Positions 1 through 7,859 of a stretch of 14,536 bases of DNA are shown piece after piece. The stretch spans positions 1 to 14,536 of the forward strand of contig JAPLUP010000399.1 in the NCBI GenBank assembly GCA_026397575.1, written 5' to 3'. The notes below the pieces were generated by a model. It did not search any database and was not told where the DNA came from. It was given only the letters and a program-made list of their open reading frames with translations. The position numbers were made by a program, and so were the translations under genes. The DNA is from Candidatus Zixiibacteriota bacterium (GTDB lineage: Bacteria; Zixibacteria; MSB-5A5; CAIYYT01). Within the stretch, counting starts at the first letter, position 1, and every line of letters starts with the position of its first letter.

Positions 1-92
1 AGATGGACATTGCGGGCAAGGAAGATACGTCCCATCCCCCCCTCGTCCAACTCGCGAATGATCTCGTAGTCGCCTAAACGATTGCTAATCAT
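1..92 (-). CDS. Ser/Thr protein kinase, N-terminal fragment (runs off left edge)
   Basis: Reading the minus strand from the ATG at 92-90 gives 30 codons that run off the window. Residues 9-27 read YEIIRELDEGGMGRIFLAR, which is the glycine-rich ATP-binding loop and first beta strands of a Hanks-type (PknB-like) kinase. In the usual GxGxxG loop the first glycine is replaced here by Asp16 (D-E-G-G-M-G), while the other glycines and the following small/aliphatic positions are kept. The next in-frame codons upstream contain a stop (99-101), so this ATG is the only plausible start. No clear Shine-Dalgarno precedes it, and its ATG overlaps the stop of a doubtful small ORF (89-271) as ATGA. Catalytic motifs (HRD, DFG) lie outside the window, so activity cannot be judged. 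The call rests on the loop signature and its position at the N-terminus. Confidence 0.8.
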   Translation of the reverse strand, partial: MISNRLGDYEIIRELDEGGMGRIFLARNVH

Positions 93-271
93 TGAACATC
101 ACAAATGTGCGGACTCCTGCCGATCAGAATTTCAAGTGACTCACGATAACATACCGAAACGGTAAGAAAAGTCAAGAAGATGGCAGCGTATGGGTCGAAA
201 TGATTGCAGACTGAGGCCCTTGCTGCCGTGGAACCGCTGTCTCCGTTCACCGAGGTGTCGTGGGGGATCAT
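89..271 (-). CDS. doubtful small ORF (60 aa) overlapping the kinase start
   Basis: This is a 60-codon ORF on the minus strand, upstream of and overlapping the kinase start by the coupled arrangement ATGA (ATG 92-90, TGA 91-89). A purine-rich AGGGA lies just upstream of its ATG, whereas the kinase itself has no clear ribosome-binding site, so a leader ORF for translational coupling is possible. The peptide has one hydrophobic patch (FDPYAAIFLTFLTVSVC) and several cysteines, and I recognise no family. Amino-acid usage is not convincing, so it may be chance. It is listed because of the overlap and the upstream AGGGA. Confidence 0.22.
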   Translation of the reverse strand: MIPHDTSVNGDSGSTAARASVCNHFDPYAAIFLTFLTVSVCYRESLEILIGRSPHICDVQ

Positions 272-370
272 CCTGTCCCTGTAAGCCAGGAAAGTTGAGT
301 TATGACTTGCTTCCTGGAGTGATAGCAGTATTTTGACATAAAAGGCTATAGCTACAGGATCCGCTCAGGC
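272..370. promoter_or_regulatory. divergent intergenic region upstream of the R-M operon
   Basis: This is the gap between the leftward kinase side and the rightward res gene. On the plus strand a perfect -35 hexamer TTGACA sits at 333-338, but the best -10-like hexamer downstream (TATAGC, 347-352) is only 8 bp away and the correctly spaced position (about 356) is poor. A second weak pair is TTGCTT (307-312) with TATTTT (329-334), spacing 16. AGGA at 356-359 lies 11 bases before the res ATG and is a weak ribosome-binding candidate. No strong inverted repeat and no match to the tRNA 3' end were seen. The res promoter is probably here but not pinned down. Confidence 0.35.
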
Positions 371-3343
371 ATGGCAGACGTCCTAATAGAAAACCCGATC
401 CTCAATTCTCCATACGTCGAGCCGAAGCGTCACTTCAGGTTTGACGAAGAGGGGATTACGGATGAGGTTGTCGAGCAGCGTCGCCAGAGTTCGTATTTCG
501 TTCCAATTGCCAGACCCAAGAAGAAGGGGAAGCAGCTTCAGTTCGATACTGAGTGGACACAGGATCGCATCGAGGAAAACAAGCAGGTCAACCGAATTCG
601 CGAAAGGGTAGGAATCTGGCGGCAGGGTGGTTACGCCGGAGTCACCAATACTACCCGGCGACTGTTGGAGTATTGGAGCAATCCTGAGCGCGAGAAGAAG
701 CTCTTCTTCTGCCAAATCGAGGCGCTGGAGACCGCGATCTATGTCCATGAAATCGCCAGAAAATACGGTGATGCTTGGATCGAGAACATGCTGCGCGAGG
801 CAAACGACTCGGCCAACCCCGGTCTTGATCGAATCGCCTTCAAAATGGCCACTGGCACAGGCAAGACTGTGGTTATGGCTATGCTCATCGCGTGGCAGGC
901 ACTGAACAAACTCGCAAATCTGCAGGACAGCCGCTTTTCCGACACATTTCTGATCATCACACCCGGGATAACGATCAGAGACCGCTTGCGTGTCTTGCTT
1001 CCGAATGACCCGCAAAACTACTATCGCGAGCGGGATGTAATCTCGACCGAATTACTCGACCAGCTTGGCAGAGCGAAAATTCTGATCACCAACTTTCACG
1101 CGTTCCAGCAGCGCGAATTGATCAGCGCTCCAAAGCTGAGCAAGAAGATGCTCGGTGCGGGCGAAACAGGCATTTTTACGGAGACACCGGACCAAATGGT
1201 ACGCCGAGTTTGTCGCGAGCTTGGCACCAAGAAGAGCATCGTCGTGATTAACGACGAAGCGCATCACTGCTATCGCCGCAAGCCCGACGGCGACGACGAG
1301 GTTCTCTCGGCCGACGAACGACAGGAGGCCAAGGATCGCGACGAAGAGGCGAGGGTCTGGATTTCCGGCATTGAAGCGGTCAAAGCCAAGATTGGCGTCA
1401 GGACAGTATACGATCTTTCGGCAACGCCGTTCTTCCTGAGAGGTTCGGGCTATCCCGAGGGTACTCTGTTTCCGTGGGTCGTCTCTGATTTCTCGCTGAT
1501 CGACGCAATTGAATCGGGCATAGTGAAAGTGCCCCGGGTTCCTGTTGCTGATGACACCATGCAGGGCGATCAGCCCACGTATCGCGATCTCTGGATCAAA
1601 ATTCGTGAGCATCTGCCCAAAAGCGGCAGAAAGACGGCTCCGGTCAGCGGCGAGCCGAAGCTTCCGGCTGAGCTTCAAGGCGCGCTGCACAGTCTCTATG
1701 GCAATTATGAAAAAAGCTACAATCTCTGGCAGAGAAATTCGGAGTCGACTGAACGGGGTATTACTCCGCCTGTCTTCATTGTAGTCTGCAACAACACCAA
1801 CGTCTCGAAGATGGTGTTCGATTACGTCTCAGGATGGGAGAAGACGCTTCCGGATGGTTCGACAGTCCTCGTGCCGGGGACGTTTTCGATCTTCGGCAAT
1901 GTCGAAAATGGCCAGTGGTTGGCTCGACCGAACACAATTCTGGTGGACAGCAAACAGCTCGAATCCGGTGAATCTATGAGCCCGGAATTCAAGAAGATTG
2001 CAGTTGTCGAAATTCAAGAGTTCAAGTCCGAGTATCGAGTGCGGTTCCCCGGTCGGGACGTCGAGAAGCTGACAGACGAAGACATCCTCCGCGAAGTAAT
2101 GAACACTGTTGGCAAATCGGGTAAACTCGGAGAACAGATAAGATGCGTAGTCAGTGTCTCAATGCTCACAGAGGGTTGGGATGCCAACACCGTCACTCAC
2201 ATTCTCGGTGTCCGGGCATTCGGAACCCAGTTGCTCTGCGAGCAGGTCGTAGGACGGGGATTGCGCCGCCTGAGTTTCGCTCTCAACGACGAAGGGAAGT
2301 TTGAGCCCGAGTACGCCGAAGTTTACGGCGTTCCCTTCTCGTTCATCCCCTGCTCAGGGATGACCAAAGAGCCCAAGCACGGCCCGCAGCCAACGCGCGT
2401 GAGAGCGTTGGAAGACCGAAAAGAGTGCGAGATCAAGTTTCCTCGTGTTGACGGCTACCGCTACGAGATCAAAGGCGAGAAGCTAACTTATCGATTTACT
2501 GACGACTCCAAACTAACGCTTTCGACGAGAGAGATTCCGACCAAGACGGAAAACGCTCCGATTGTAGGCGAAACCAGCATTCACAACAGCGATGACTTCC
2601 GGCATAGGAGAATCAATGAGGTTGCATTCTCGCTGGCGAAGCTTACTCTCAACCGCTATTTCAGTGACGATGAAGGCAATGATCGCCAGTGGTTATTTCC
2701 CCAGATACTGACCATCACCAAGCAATGGATGGGCGAATGCGTCGTCTGCCTCGACAACACTTTCGTTCAACTCTTGTTGTTGCACGAGTGGAAGTATGAT
2801 GCTTCGGATCGCATCTATCAGGCAATCGTTTCCTCTCAAAGTGATGAGCCGGTTCTCAAACCGATTCTGAAACCTTACGACACCTTTGGATCAACCCGAT
2901 TCGTCGATTTTGATACAACCCGCGCAAACTATGCCACGCGTCCGGACAGGTGCCACGTCTCGCACGTTGTCGCCGACACTGACTCCTGGGAGCAGAAACT
3001 GGCGCAATCGCTGGAAGATATGGATGAGGTGCACTGCTATGTCAAGAATCACAACTTGGGATTCAACATTCCCTATACTCTGAATGGTGAACAGCACAAC
3101 TACGTCCCCGATTTCATTGCGAGGATTGACGACGGCAAAGGGACTGAGGATTTGCTGAATCTGATTATTGAGGTCACCGGCGAAAAGAAGAAGGACAAGG
3201 TCGCCAAAGTAGCGACCGCACGAAATCTCTGGATTCCCGCCGTGAACAATCACGGTGGATTGGGTCGATGGAAATTCGTTGAGATAGATGATCCCTGGAA
3301 TGCGAAAAATGCTATCATTGACTGTCTGAAAAACGGGAAATAA
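371..3343 (+). CDS. type III-like restriction endonuclease subunit (helicase-nuclease, Res)
   Basis: This 990-residue protein cleaves unmodified DNA together with the adjacent methyltransferase. It has a complete SF2 helicase core: Walker A ATGTGKT at residues 160-166, DEAH box at 295-298 (NDEAHH), motif III SATP at 350-353, motif V region TEGWDANTVTHILG at 600-613, and motif VI QVVGRGLRR at 625-633 with the arginine finger. The C-terminus holds a PD-(D/E)xK-type nuclease region: YVPDF with Pro913-Asp914, then IIEVTGEKKK with Glu934. The residue two after this Glu is Thr936 instead of Lys; Lys939 or Lys940 may substitute. The length is typical for this helicase-nuclease subfamily, which resembles what databases call the BPTD_3080 family (named from memory). 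It lies 6 bp upstream of mod, the reverse of the classic mod-res order of EcoP1/EcoP15. The start at 371 is followed by a normal N-terminus, and ribosome binding is weak. Confidence 0.93.
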   Translation: MADVLIENPILNSPYVEPKRHFRFDEEGITDEVVEQRRQSSYFVPIARPKKKGKQLQFDTEWTQDRIEENKQVNRIRERVGIWRQGGYAGVTNTTRRLLEYWSNPEREKKLFFCQIEALETAIYVHEIARKYGDAWIENMLREANDSANPGLDRIAFKMATGTGKTVVMAMLIAWQALNKLANLQDSRFSDTFLIITPGITIRDRLRVLLPNDPQNYYRERDVISTELLDQLGRAKILITNFHAFQQRELISAPKLSKKMLGAGETGIFTETPDQMVRRVCRELGTKKSIVVINDEAHHCYRRKPDGDDEVLSADERQEAKDRDEEARVWISGIEAVKAKIGVRTVYDLSATPFFLRGSGYPEGTLFPWVVSDFSLIDAIESGIVKVPRVPVADDTMQGDQPTYRDLWIKIREHLPKSGRKTAPVSGEPKLPAELQGALHSLYGNYEKSYNLWQRNSESTERGITPPVFIVVCNNTNVSKMVFDYVSGWEKTLPDGSTVLVPGTFSIFGNVENGQWLARPNTILVDSKQLESGESMSPEFKKIAVVEIQEFKSEYRVRFPGRDVEKLTDEDILREVMNTVGKSGKLGEQIRCVVSVSMLTEGWDANTVTHILGVRAFGTQLLCEQVVGRGLRRLSFALNDEGKFEPEYAEVYGVPFSFIPCSGMTKEPKHGPQPTRVRALEDRKECEIKFPRVDGYRYEIKGEKLTYRFTDDSKLTLSTREIPTKTENAPIVGETSIHNSDDFRHRRINEVAFSLAKLTLNRYFSDDEGNDRQWLFPQILTITKQWMGECVVCLDNTFVQLLLLHEWKYDASDRIYQAIVSSQSDEPVLKPILKPYDTFGSTRFVDFDTTRANYATRPDRCHVSHVVADTDSWEQKLAQSLEDMDEVHCYVKNHNLGFNIPYTLNGEQHNYVPDFIARIDDGKGTEDLLNLIIEVTGEKKKDKVAKVATARNLWIPAVNNHGGLGRWKFVEIDDPWNAKNAIIDCLKNGK

Positions 3344-3349
3344 AAACTG

Positions 3350-5965
3350 ATGCCTAAGAAAAAACCCGATTCCAAAAAACTCGTCGACTCGATCAAGCAC
3401 AAAGACAAGCGGGTGAATATCCCCACGGAAGAACTGCGCGATTTTGTGGTGGAGGACGAGCAGAAGCCCAAGACCATGCTCTATCCGCGCGATCCGTCGC
3501 TTGACCCGCAGTTGGTCTGGAAAGGCAAGGACGAGCAAGACCAGCAGGATCTGGCCGTGCCGGTGGTGCCGATCTACATCCAGGAGAAGATTTTGCCACA
3601 AGCGATCATCGAGGATTTGCGACGCCGGTCGCAGGTTGATCATCCCGATGAGCAGACATCATTCTTCGCCGATTTCAACAACATCAAGTTTGAAGACATG
3701 GTTGACTTCTATAAGCACGAGCAAAACTGGTCGAACCGGATGATCCTGGGCGATTCACTGTTGGTGATGACTTCGCTGGCGGAAAAAGAAGGTCTCAAGG
3801 GCAAGGTGCAGACGATCTATATCGACCCGCCCTATGGCATCAAATTCGGTTCCAACTGGCAGGTGAGCACCCGCAAACGCGATGTCAAGGACGGCAAAGC
3901 CGAGGACGCCACGCGCCAGCCGGAGCAGATTCGCGCGTTTCGCGATACGTGGAAGCTGGGGATACATTCGTATTTGGCCTATCTGCGAGATCGCTTGATT
4001 GTGGCCCGAGATCTTCTTTCAGAGAGCGGGAGTATCTTTGTACAGATCGGAGATGAAAACGTACATCTGGTTCGGTCGACAATAGACGAAGCTTTTGGGT
4101 CAGAGAACTACATTGCTCAGATCGTCTTTCGAAAGACGACGGGGAAAGCGAGTTCTCTCTTAGACAACACCTATGATGTTTTGTTATGGTACGGCAAGAA
4201 GCGTGAGACCGTCAAATTCCGCACTCTGTTCAACAAGCGGCATCCTTCCGATGATCCTAATTTTCGGTTCGTTGAGGAACCCGGAGGAACTCGACGTGCA
4301 ATAGGTGGCGACGAGTCGCCTCAATTTGGCACCGGATCAAACGGCCTGCGGCTATTCCGGCCGAATCCTTTGACTTCACAATCCGCGAGTCAAACCACGG
4401 TCTTTTCATATCAGATTAACGGCTCCGAATTCCGCCCCGGAAAAGGTGGCTGGAAGACAAATCTTGAGGGCATGCGGAAACTCCATTCTGCAAATCGCCT
4501 GACCGTCGTCGGAAAAACCCTTTGCTTCGTGAGGTACTTCGAAGATTTCCCATTTGTAACTCACAATGACATCTGGGACGACACAAGACAGAGTGGTTTT
4601 GGCGACCCGAAAATGTACGTGGTTCAGACAGCCACAGCTGTGGCGGTTCGCTGCATCCTCATGACCACCGACCCAGGCGACCTCGTCCTTGACCCGACCT
4701 GTGGCTCAGGCACGACCGCCTTTGTCGCTGAGCAGTGGGGAAGGCGCTGGATCACCATCGATACAAGTCGTGTGGCTCTGGCGCTCGCACGAACACGGCT
4801 GATGGCGGCCAAGTACCCCTACTATCTTCTCGCCGACTCTCAGGACGGCGTCAAGAAGGAAGCCGAGTTGACCGGTCAAATGCCGCCATCGTACAAGACC
4901 GAAAACGATGTCAGAAAGGGATTCGTCTACGAACGTGTGCCGCATGTTACGCTTAAGTCGATTGCGAATAACCCCGACATCAAAGAAGGGATGACGCGGC
5001 AGGAAATCGATGCCGCGATTGCCCGTCACGCCGAAACCGAAATCCTTTACGACCGACCGTACGAAGACAACAAGCGAATTCGTGTCGCAGGACCGTTTAC
5101 GGTAGAGAGTCTCAGCCCATTCCGGATGCTGTCGACGGACGATGATCGACCGGCATCGGAAATACTTGGGCGCGCGGATTCGGCAAATCAGCAGTTTGAG
5201 ACTATGGTGATCGAGAACCTGCGCAAAACCGGCGTTCAGAATACCCGCAAGAACGAACGGCTCAAATTCGACCGTCTCGACACATTTGCCGGTTCGTGGA
5301 TTCATGCCGCCGGCGAATACACCGATTCCGAGGGAAAGGTCAGACGCGTGGCGGTCTCAATCGGACCTGAACTGGGCACGGTCGGACCACAACAAGTGAA
5401 GGAAGCCGCCAAAGAGACCGTTCAGGGACTTGGTCACGATCTGCTAATAGTATGTGGATACGCATTTGATCCGCACGTCAGCGAGGAAGCTACGCGTTAC
5501 GGCAATCTGACCGTGCTGCCGACGCGCATGAACGCTGATCTGACGATGGGGGATGACTTACTCAAGAAGACCGGCGCCGGAAACCTGTTTATGGTCTTTG
5601 GTGAACCGGACATCGAAATGAAGAAGCAGACGGATGGTCAAATCACTGTCGAATTGCGTGGGCTTGATGTGTACGACCCGACAACCGGCGAGATTCGCAG
5701 TTCTTCGACGGACGATATCGCCTGCTGGTTTATCGACACAGACTATAACGGCGAGAGCTTTTTTGTCCGACATGCCTATTTCACCGGCGCCGATGAACCA
5801 TACGACAAGCTCAAGCGTGCTCTCCGCGCCGAAGTTGATGAATCCGCCTGGAGCGCCCTGTACAGCACCAAGAGCCAATCGTTCGCCCCACCGGCAAGCG
5901 GCAAGTTCGCTGTCAAGGTCATTAACCATTATGGCGACGAAGTGCTGAAGGTGTTTGAGGTTTAG
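3350..5965 (+). CDS. type III-like DNA methyltransferase (Mod), beta-class N6-adenine/N4-cytosine
   Basis: This 871-residue S-adenosylmethionine-dependent DNA amino-methyltransferase is the protective and specificity subunit of the R-M pair. Catalytic motif IV is IDPPYG (DPPYG at residues 159-163) and comes before SAM-binding motif I, DPTCGSGT (448-455), which is the beta-class order found in type III Mod proteins. The roughly 280 residues between them should hold the target-recognition domain; this stretch (about 4000-4650) is more AT-rich than its flanks. After motif I about 400 residues remain, far more than in EcoP15I-type Mod, with a segment (roughly 650-871) rich in beta-forming sequence and no motif I can name. 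The N-terminus is very basic (MPKKKPDSKK). The start is 6 bp after the res stop with only a weak upstream GGGA, so translation is probably coupled to res. DPPY can methylate adenine-N6 or cytosine-N4; adenine is more usual for type III. Confidence 0.93.
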   Translation: MPKKKPDSKKLVDSIKHKDKRVNIPTEELRDFVVEDEQKPKTMLYPRDPSLDPQLVWKGKDEQDQQDLAVPVVPIYIQEKILPQAIIEDLRRRSQVDHPDEQTSFFADFNNIKFEDMVDFYKHEQNWSNRMILGDSLLVMTSLAEKEGLKGKVQTIYIDPPYGIKFGSNWQVSTRKRDVKDGKAEDATRQPEQIRAFRDTWKLGIHSYLAYLRDRLIVARDLLSESGSIFVQIGDENVHLVRSTIDEAFGSENYIAQIVFRKTTGKASSLLDNTYDVLLWYGKKRETVKFRTLFNKRHPSDDPNFRFVEEPGGTRRAIGGDESPQFGTGSNGLRLFRPNPLTSQSASQTTVFSYQINGSEFRPGKGGWKTNLEGMRKLHSANRLTVVGKTLCFVRYFEDFPFVTHNDIWDDTRQSGFGDPKMYVVQTATAVAVRCILMTTDPGDLVLDPTCGSGTTAFVAEQWGRRWITIDTSRVALALARTRLMAAKYPYYLLADSQDGVKKEAELTGQMPPSYKTENDVRKGFVYERVPHVTLKSIANNPDIKEGMTRQEIDAAIARHAETEILYDRPYEDNKRIRVAGPFTVESLSPFRMLSTDDDRPASEILGRADSANQQFETMVIENLRKTGVQNTRKNERLKFDRLDTFAGSWIHAAGEYTDSEGKVRRVAVSIGPELGTVGPQQVKEAAKETVQGLGHDLLIVCGYAFDPHVSEEATRYGNLTVLPTRMNADLTMGDDLLKKTGAGNLFMVFGEPDIEMKKQTDGQITVELRGLDVYDPTTGEIRSSSTDDIACWFIDTDYNGESFFVRHAYFTGADEPYDKLKRALRAEVDESAWSALYSTKSQSFAPPASGKFAVKVINHYGDEVLKVFEV

Positions 5966-6013
5966 ATCCGCCGAAGGGCTCGCCGCAGAAAACCACATTT
6001 AACCGGTTGTCAC

Positions 6014-7012
6014 ATGGTCGAATTTCGACAATTCGGAAAAATAGTCAGCGGAAACCTGTTTCAGGAAGGGCAATTCAATGAACAAGCTGACTACGACGAA
6101 TTTTGCTGGGAAGACGGAATTTTGCCACGGATCTGTCTGGACCTGGCGGACGACAATCCAAATAGCAGAGTTGAAAGGATTCGGATCGGATTTGCCAAAG
6201 ATGATGATCCAGAATGGCAGACCGTTCACTTCGATCAGTATGAGCTACTTCTGCCGTCCTTCATGGAAACCATGTCAAAGGGCCGGGAATTAGAATTTGG
6301 GATCAGTCCCTACCGGGATTCGAGATGGCACAAGTTCATGCTATCATCAGAATTCAATCCTGCATACTATAAGACCGTACAAGGTCGATGGTCAGATCTG
6401 TCTGTCTTCGAAGACATCTGGAATATGTATTGCTTGTATGCAGGCAACACATCTTTGCCTCGTGATCAATTTCTGCTATGGGTGCTGAGGCTCCACTGCT
6501 TGGCTTATGACATTATCGACGCACCGCGTGCTGCAGACCTCACTTGGGAAGATACACTAAGCCAATACAGGTACATCGTTAGTGAAGAACTTAGCGCCCG
6601 CTTTGAGTTCTCTGACCAGCAGGCGTGGAGGGACGCCCTCGAGTCGGATCGAATTGGCACCGACAAGGCCATGTCACTTCGTTTGCAGGATGCGGTGAGA
6701 TTGTTAAACGAGTTTTTTCAGGAAATGGAGCCGACAAGCCCTTTGGAAAACTTTCTCATTGAGTGTTATGAGAGCTTTGGCAGGAAGCTCCAGCGCGAGA
6801 ATCTCGTCCTGAGATGTCAATTCTGCAGATTGTTCATGCCATATCGCGAAAGGAAGAAGTATTGCTCTCTGCGAACTGAGGGTCGAGATTGCGGAAAGCG
6901 CGCTCGCAATCAGAAATACTACGAACGAAAAGGCGCAGACAGACGCGCTCAGAACCGGCAGTCTACTCGTGATCTTCGCGCATTCTACAAGGAAAAGGGA
7001 GTCAAGAAATAG
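6014..7012 (+). CDS. uncharacterised protein with C-terminal CGNR-like zinc finger
   Basis: I do not recognise this 332-residue protein as a whole. Its N-terminal 250 residues are acidic and rich in aromatic residues, without a named motif. The C-terminal 65 residues are strongly basic and carry four cysteines, Cys268-x2-Cys271-x12-Cys284-x8-Cys293. The last part reads DCGKRARNQKYYER, resembling the CGNR zinc finger (YCS...CGNR) but with Lys for Asn and a longer loop between the third and fourth cysteines. Such a finger suggests nucleic-acid binding. It starts 48 bp after mod on the same strand, without a clear Shine-Dalgarno, and is visibly more AT-rich than the R-M genes. It may be an accessory or regulatory partner of the R-M system, or belong to the recombination module. 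No function is assigned. Confidence 0.8.
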   Translation: MVEFRQFGKIVSGNLFQEGQFNEQADYDEFCWEDGILPRICLDLADDNPNSRVERIRIGFAKDDDPEWQTVHFDQYELLLPSFMETMSKGRELEFGISPYRDSRWHKFMLSSEFNPAYYKTVQGRWSDLSVFEDIWNMYCLYAGNTSLPRDQFLLWVLRLHCLAYDIIDAPRAADLTWEDTLSQYRYIVSEELSARFEFSDQQAWRDALESDRIGTDKAMSLRLQDAVRLLNEFFQEMEPTSPLENFLIECYESFGRKLQRENLVLRCQFCRLFMPYRERKKYCSLRTEGRDCGKRARNQKYYERKGADRRAQNRQSTRDLRAFYKEKGVKK

Positions 7013-7030
7013 GCAACCCTACTGAAATCA

Positions 7031-7058
7031 TTGTAGCAGCCCCTGTCTTCAGTATACT
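7031..7058 (+). promoter_or_regulatory. candidate sigma70-like promoter upstream of recombination operon
   Basis: This lies in the 142-bp gap between the zinc-finger gene and the small ORF. A good -10 hexamer TATACT (7053-7058, five of six consensus) has TTGTAG (7031-7036, three of six) 16 bp upstream. CTGAAAT at 7022-7028 and ATTTCAG at 7061-7067 form a 7-bp inverted repeat that brackets the promoter, so a regulatory or hairpin role is possible. No terminator with a T-tract was seen for the upstream gene, so read-through is also possible. Confidence 0.35.
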
Positions 7059-7154
7059 TAATTTCAGGCTGAACTGAAGTGTGTTAGCAGATTTACCCTC
7101 CTCATAAAACTCGACTTCTTTGGCGCATGGATTTTCATGCAAGGAAGTCGCCAG

Positions 7155-7382
7155 ATGACCGAGTCGGTCAATAGACCAAACCTTCTCCTACAGGATTCCC
7201 CTCGAAACCGAATCTGCAAGAAATCTCGGACTTCCACTGAGCCTGAAAATGAAAGATTTCTCGGTGAGTCTGTGAGTCCGACCGCGTACCGTGCGGCATG
7301 TCAGAACCTTTCAGACTTTCTCAAGATTCTCCTCGAATGGGACCATAAGCGGAGTCGAAATGAGAAAGAGCCTGTCTCGTAA
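7155..7382 (+). CDS. small hypothetical protein (75 aa), first gene of recombination operon
   Basis: This is a short ORF whose ATG at 7155 is preceded by AAGGA (7141-7145) at 9 bases; an upstream in-frame ATG at 7137 lacks such a site, so 7155 is preferred. The C-terminal half (AYRAACQNLSDFLKILLEWD, then basic residues) looks like an amphipathic helix, and the N-terminal half is polar and low in hydrophobics. Its end overlaps the next gene's start (7360) by 23 bases, and the packing agrees with the tight overlaps further down the operon. It contains an 8-bp inverted repeat (AGAAATCT and AGATTTCT, about 25 bases apart). No family recognised; it may be a small accessory or DNA-binding helper protein, or chance. 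Confidence 0.45.
   Translation: MTESVNRPNLLLQDSPRNRICKKSRTSTEPENERFLGESVSPTAYRAACQNLSDFLKILLEWDHKRSRNEKEPVS
7351..7354 (+). promoter_or_regulatory. ribosome-binding site choosing the 7360 start
   Basis: GGAG lies 5 bases before ATG 7360. The longer reading starting at 7291 has no comparable site and would add 23 residues not resembling a helix-turn-helix leader, so this site decides the start of the HTH/zinc-ribbon gene. Confidence 0.6.
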
Positions 7383-7857
7383 CATTCGCCGAATCAAGGA
7401 CAAGAGCTCGTATTCGACAGGCGAGATCGCGAAGCTATTGCAGGTCCACTCCCGGACCGTTCAGACGTGGTACAAGACTGGAATGAAGACTATCGACGGT
7501 TCGCAGAAGCCTCTGTTGTACATGGGAGCGGACATAAAGCACTTCCTCGCCGGGCAACAAAGGCGCGGTCGCACCCCGCTCGGTGTGAGCCAGTTCTTCT
7601 GCCTCAGGTGCAAGAAAGCCACAACATCGGAGCCTTCGAAAATCGACATTACTTTCACAGGTAAGTCAATTGGACGCTCTGGCGAATCAGTCAACATTAC
7701 GGGAAACTGCAGAATCTGTCAGTCAAGAGTGACTCGCTTCACGACGTCAAACGGAGTTGAGGCACTACTTGACGCCATGATGAATGAGACGTGTAATTCG
7801 AGATTAACGGGTTACGAATATGCCGCTTCAAACACTGACTTAGGAGGAGGTCATTGA
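7360..7857 (+). CDS. helix-turn-helix plus zinc-ribbon protein, possible excisionase/directionality factor
   Basis: This is a 165-residue protein when started at ATG 7360. Residues 18-63 form a MerR/excisionase-like helix-turn-helix: YSTGEIAKLLQVHSRTVQTW is the characteristic helix-turn-helix, followed by a wing and a helix (ADIKHFL) like those of AlpA/Xis and helix_turn_helix_17 domains. A C-terminal zinc ribbon is suggested by Cys81-x2-Cys84 and Cys117-x2-Cys120, with beta-rich sequence between. It sits directly before the tyrosine recombinase (stop 7855-7857; recombinase ATG at 7860), the usual place for a recombination directionality factor or a DNA-binding partner that loads the integrase. 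Function as an excisionase is inference from domain and position. A transcriptional regulator is the alternative. Confidence 0.75.
   Translation: MRKSLSRNIRRIKDKSSYSTGEIAKLLQVHSRTVQTWYKTGMKTIDGSQKPLLYMGADIKHFLAGQQRRGRTPLGVSQFFCLRCKKATTSEPSKIDITFTGKSIGRSGESVNITGNCRICQSRVTRFTTSNGVEALLDAMMNETCNSRLTGYEYAASNTDLGGGH
7842..7850 (+). promoter_or_regulatory. strong ribosome-binding site for the tyrosine recombinase
   Basis: AGGAGGAGG occupies 7842-7850, inside the end of the preceding gene. It lies 9 bases before ATG 7860 but only 3 bases before the in-frame TTG at 7854, so ATG 7860 is the preferred start. This is the strongest Shine-Dalgarno in the operon, implying that the recombinase is translated well and independently of coupling. 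Confidence 0.75.
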
Positions 7858-7859
7858 TC

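Noticed and set aside
250..266. GGTGTCG near 252-260 resembling the tRNA-Gln 5' end
   Set aside because: Only about 7 matching bases, and from the tRNA 5' end rather than the 3' end expected for an attachment duplicate.
383..1690. Two long minus-strand frames (383-1015 and 1052-1690) opposite res
   Set aside because: Both lie wholly inside the res gene, which has clear helicase motifs in the plus frame; they are shadows.
2891..3643. 250-codon open frame on the minus strand across the res/mod junction
   Set aside because: Antisense to two well-supported genes; sequence is rich in residues expected from reverse reading and no domain is visible.
4706..5305. 199-codon minus-strand frame opposite mod
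   Set aside because: Covers the SAM-motif region of mod on the other strand; no protein-like motifs.
7205..7262. Inverted repeat AGAAATCT / AGATTTCT within the small ORF
   Set aside because: 8-bp arms with a loop of about 25 bases in coding sequence; too weak for a terminator or attachment site without further support.
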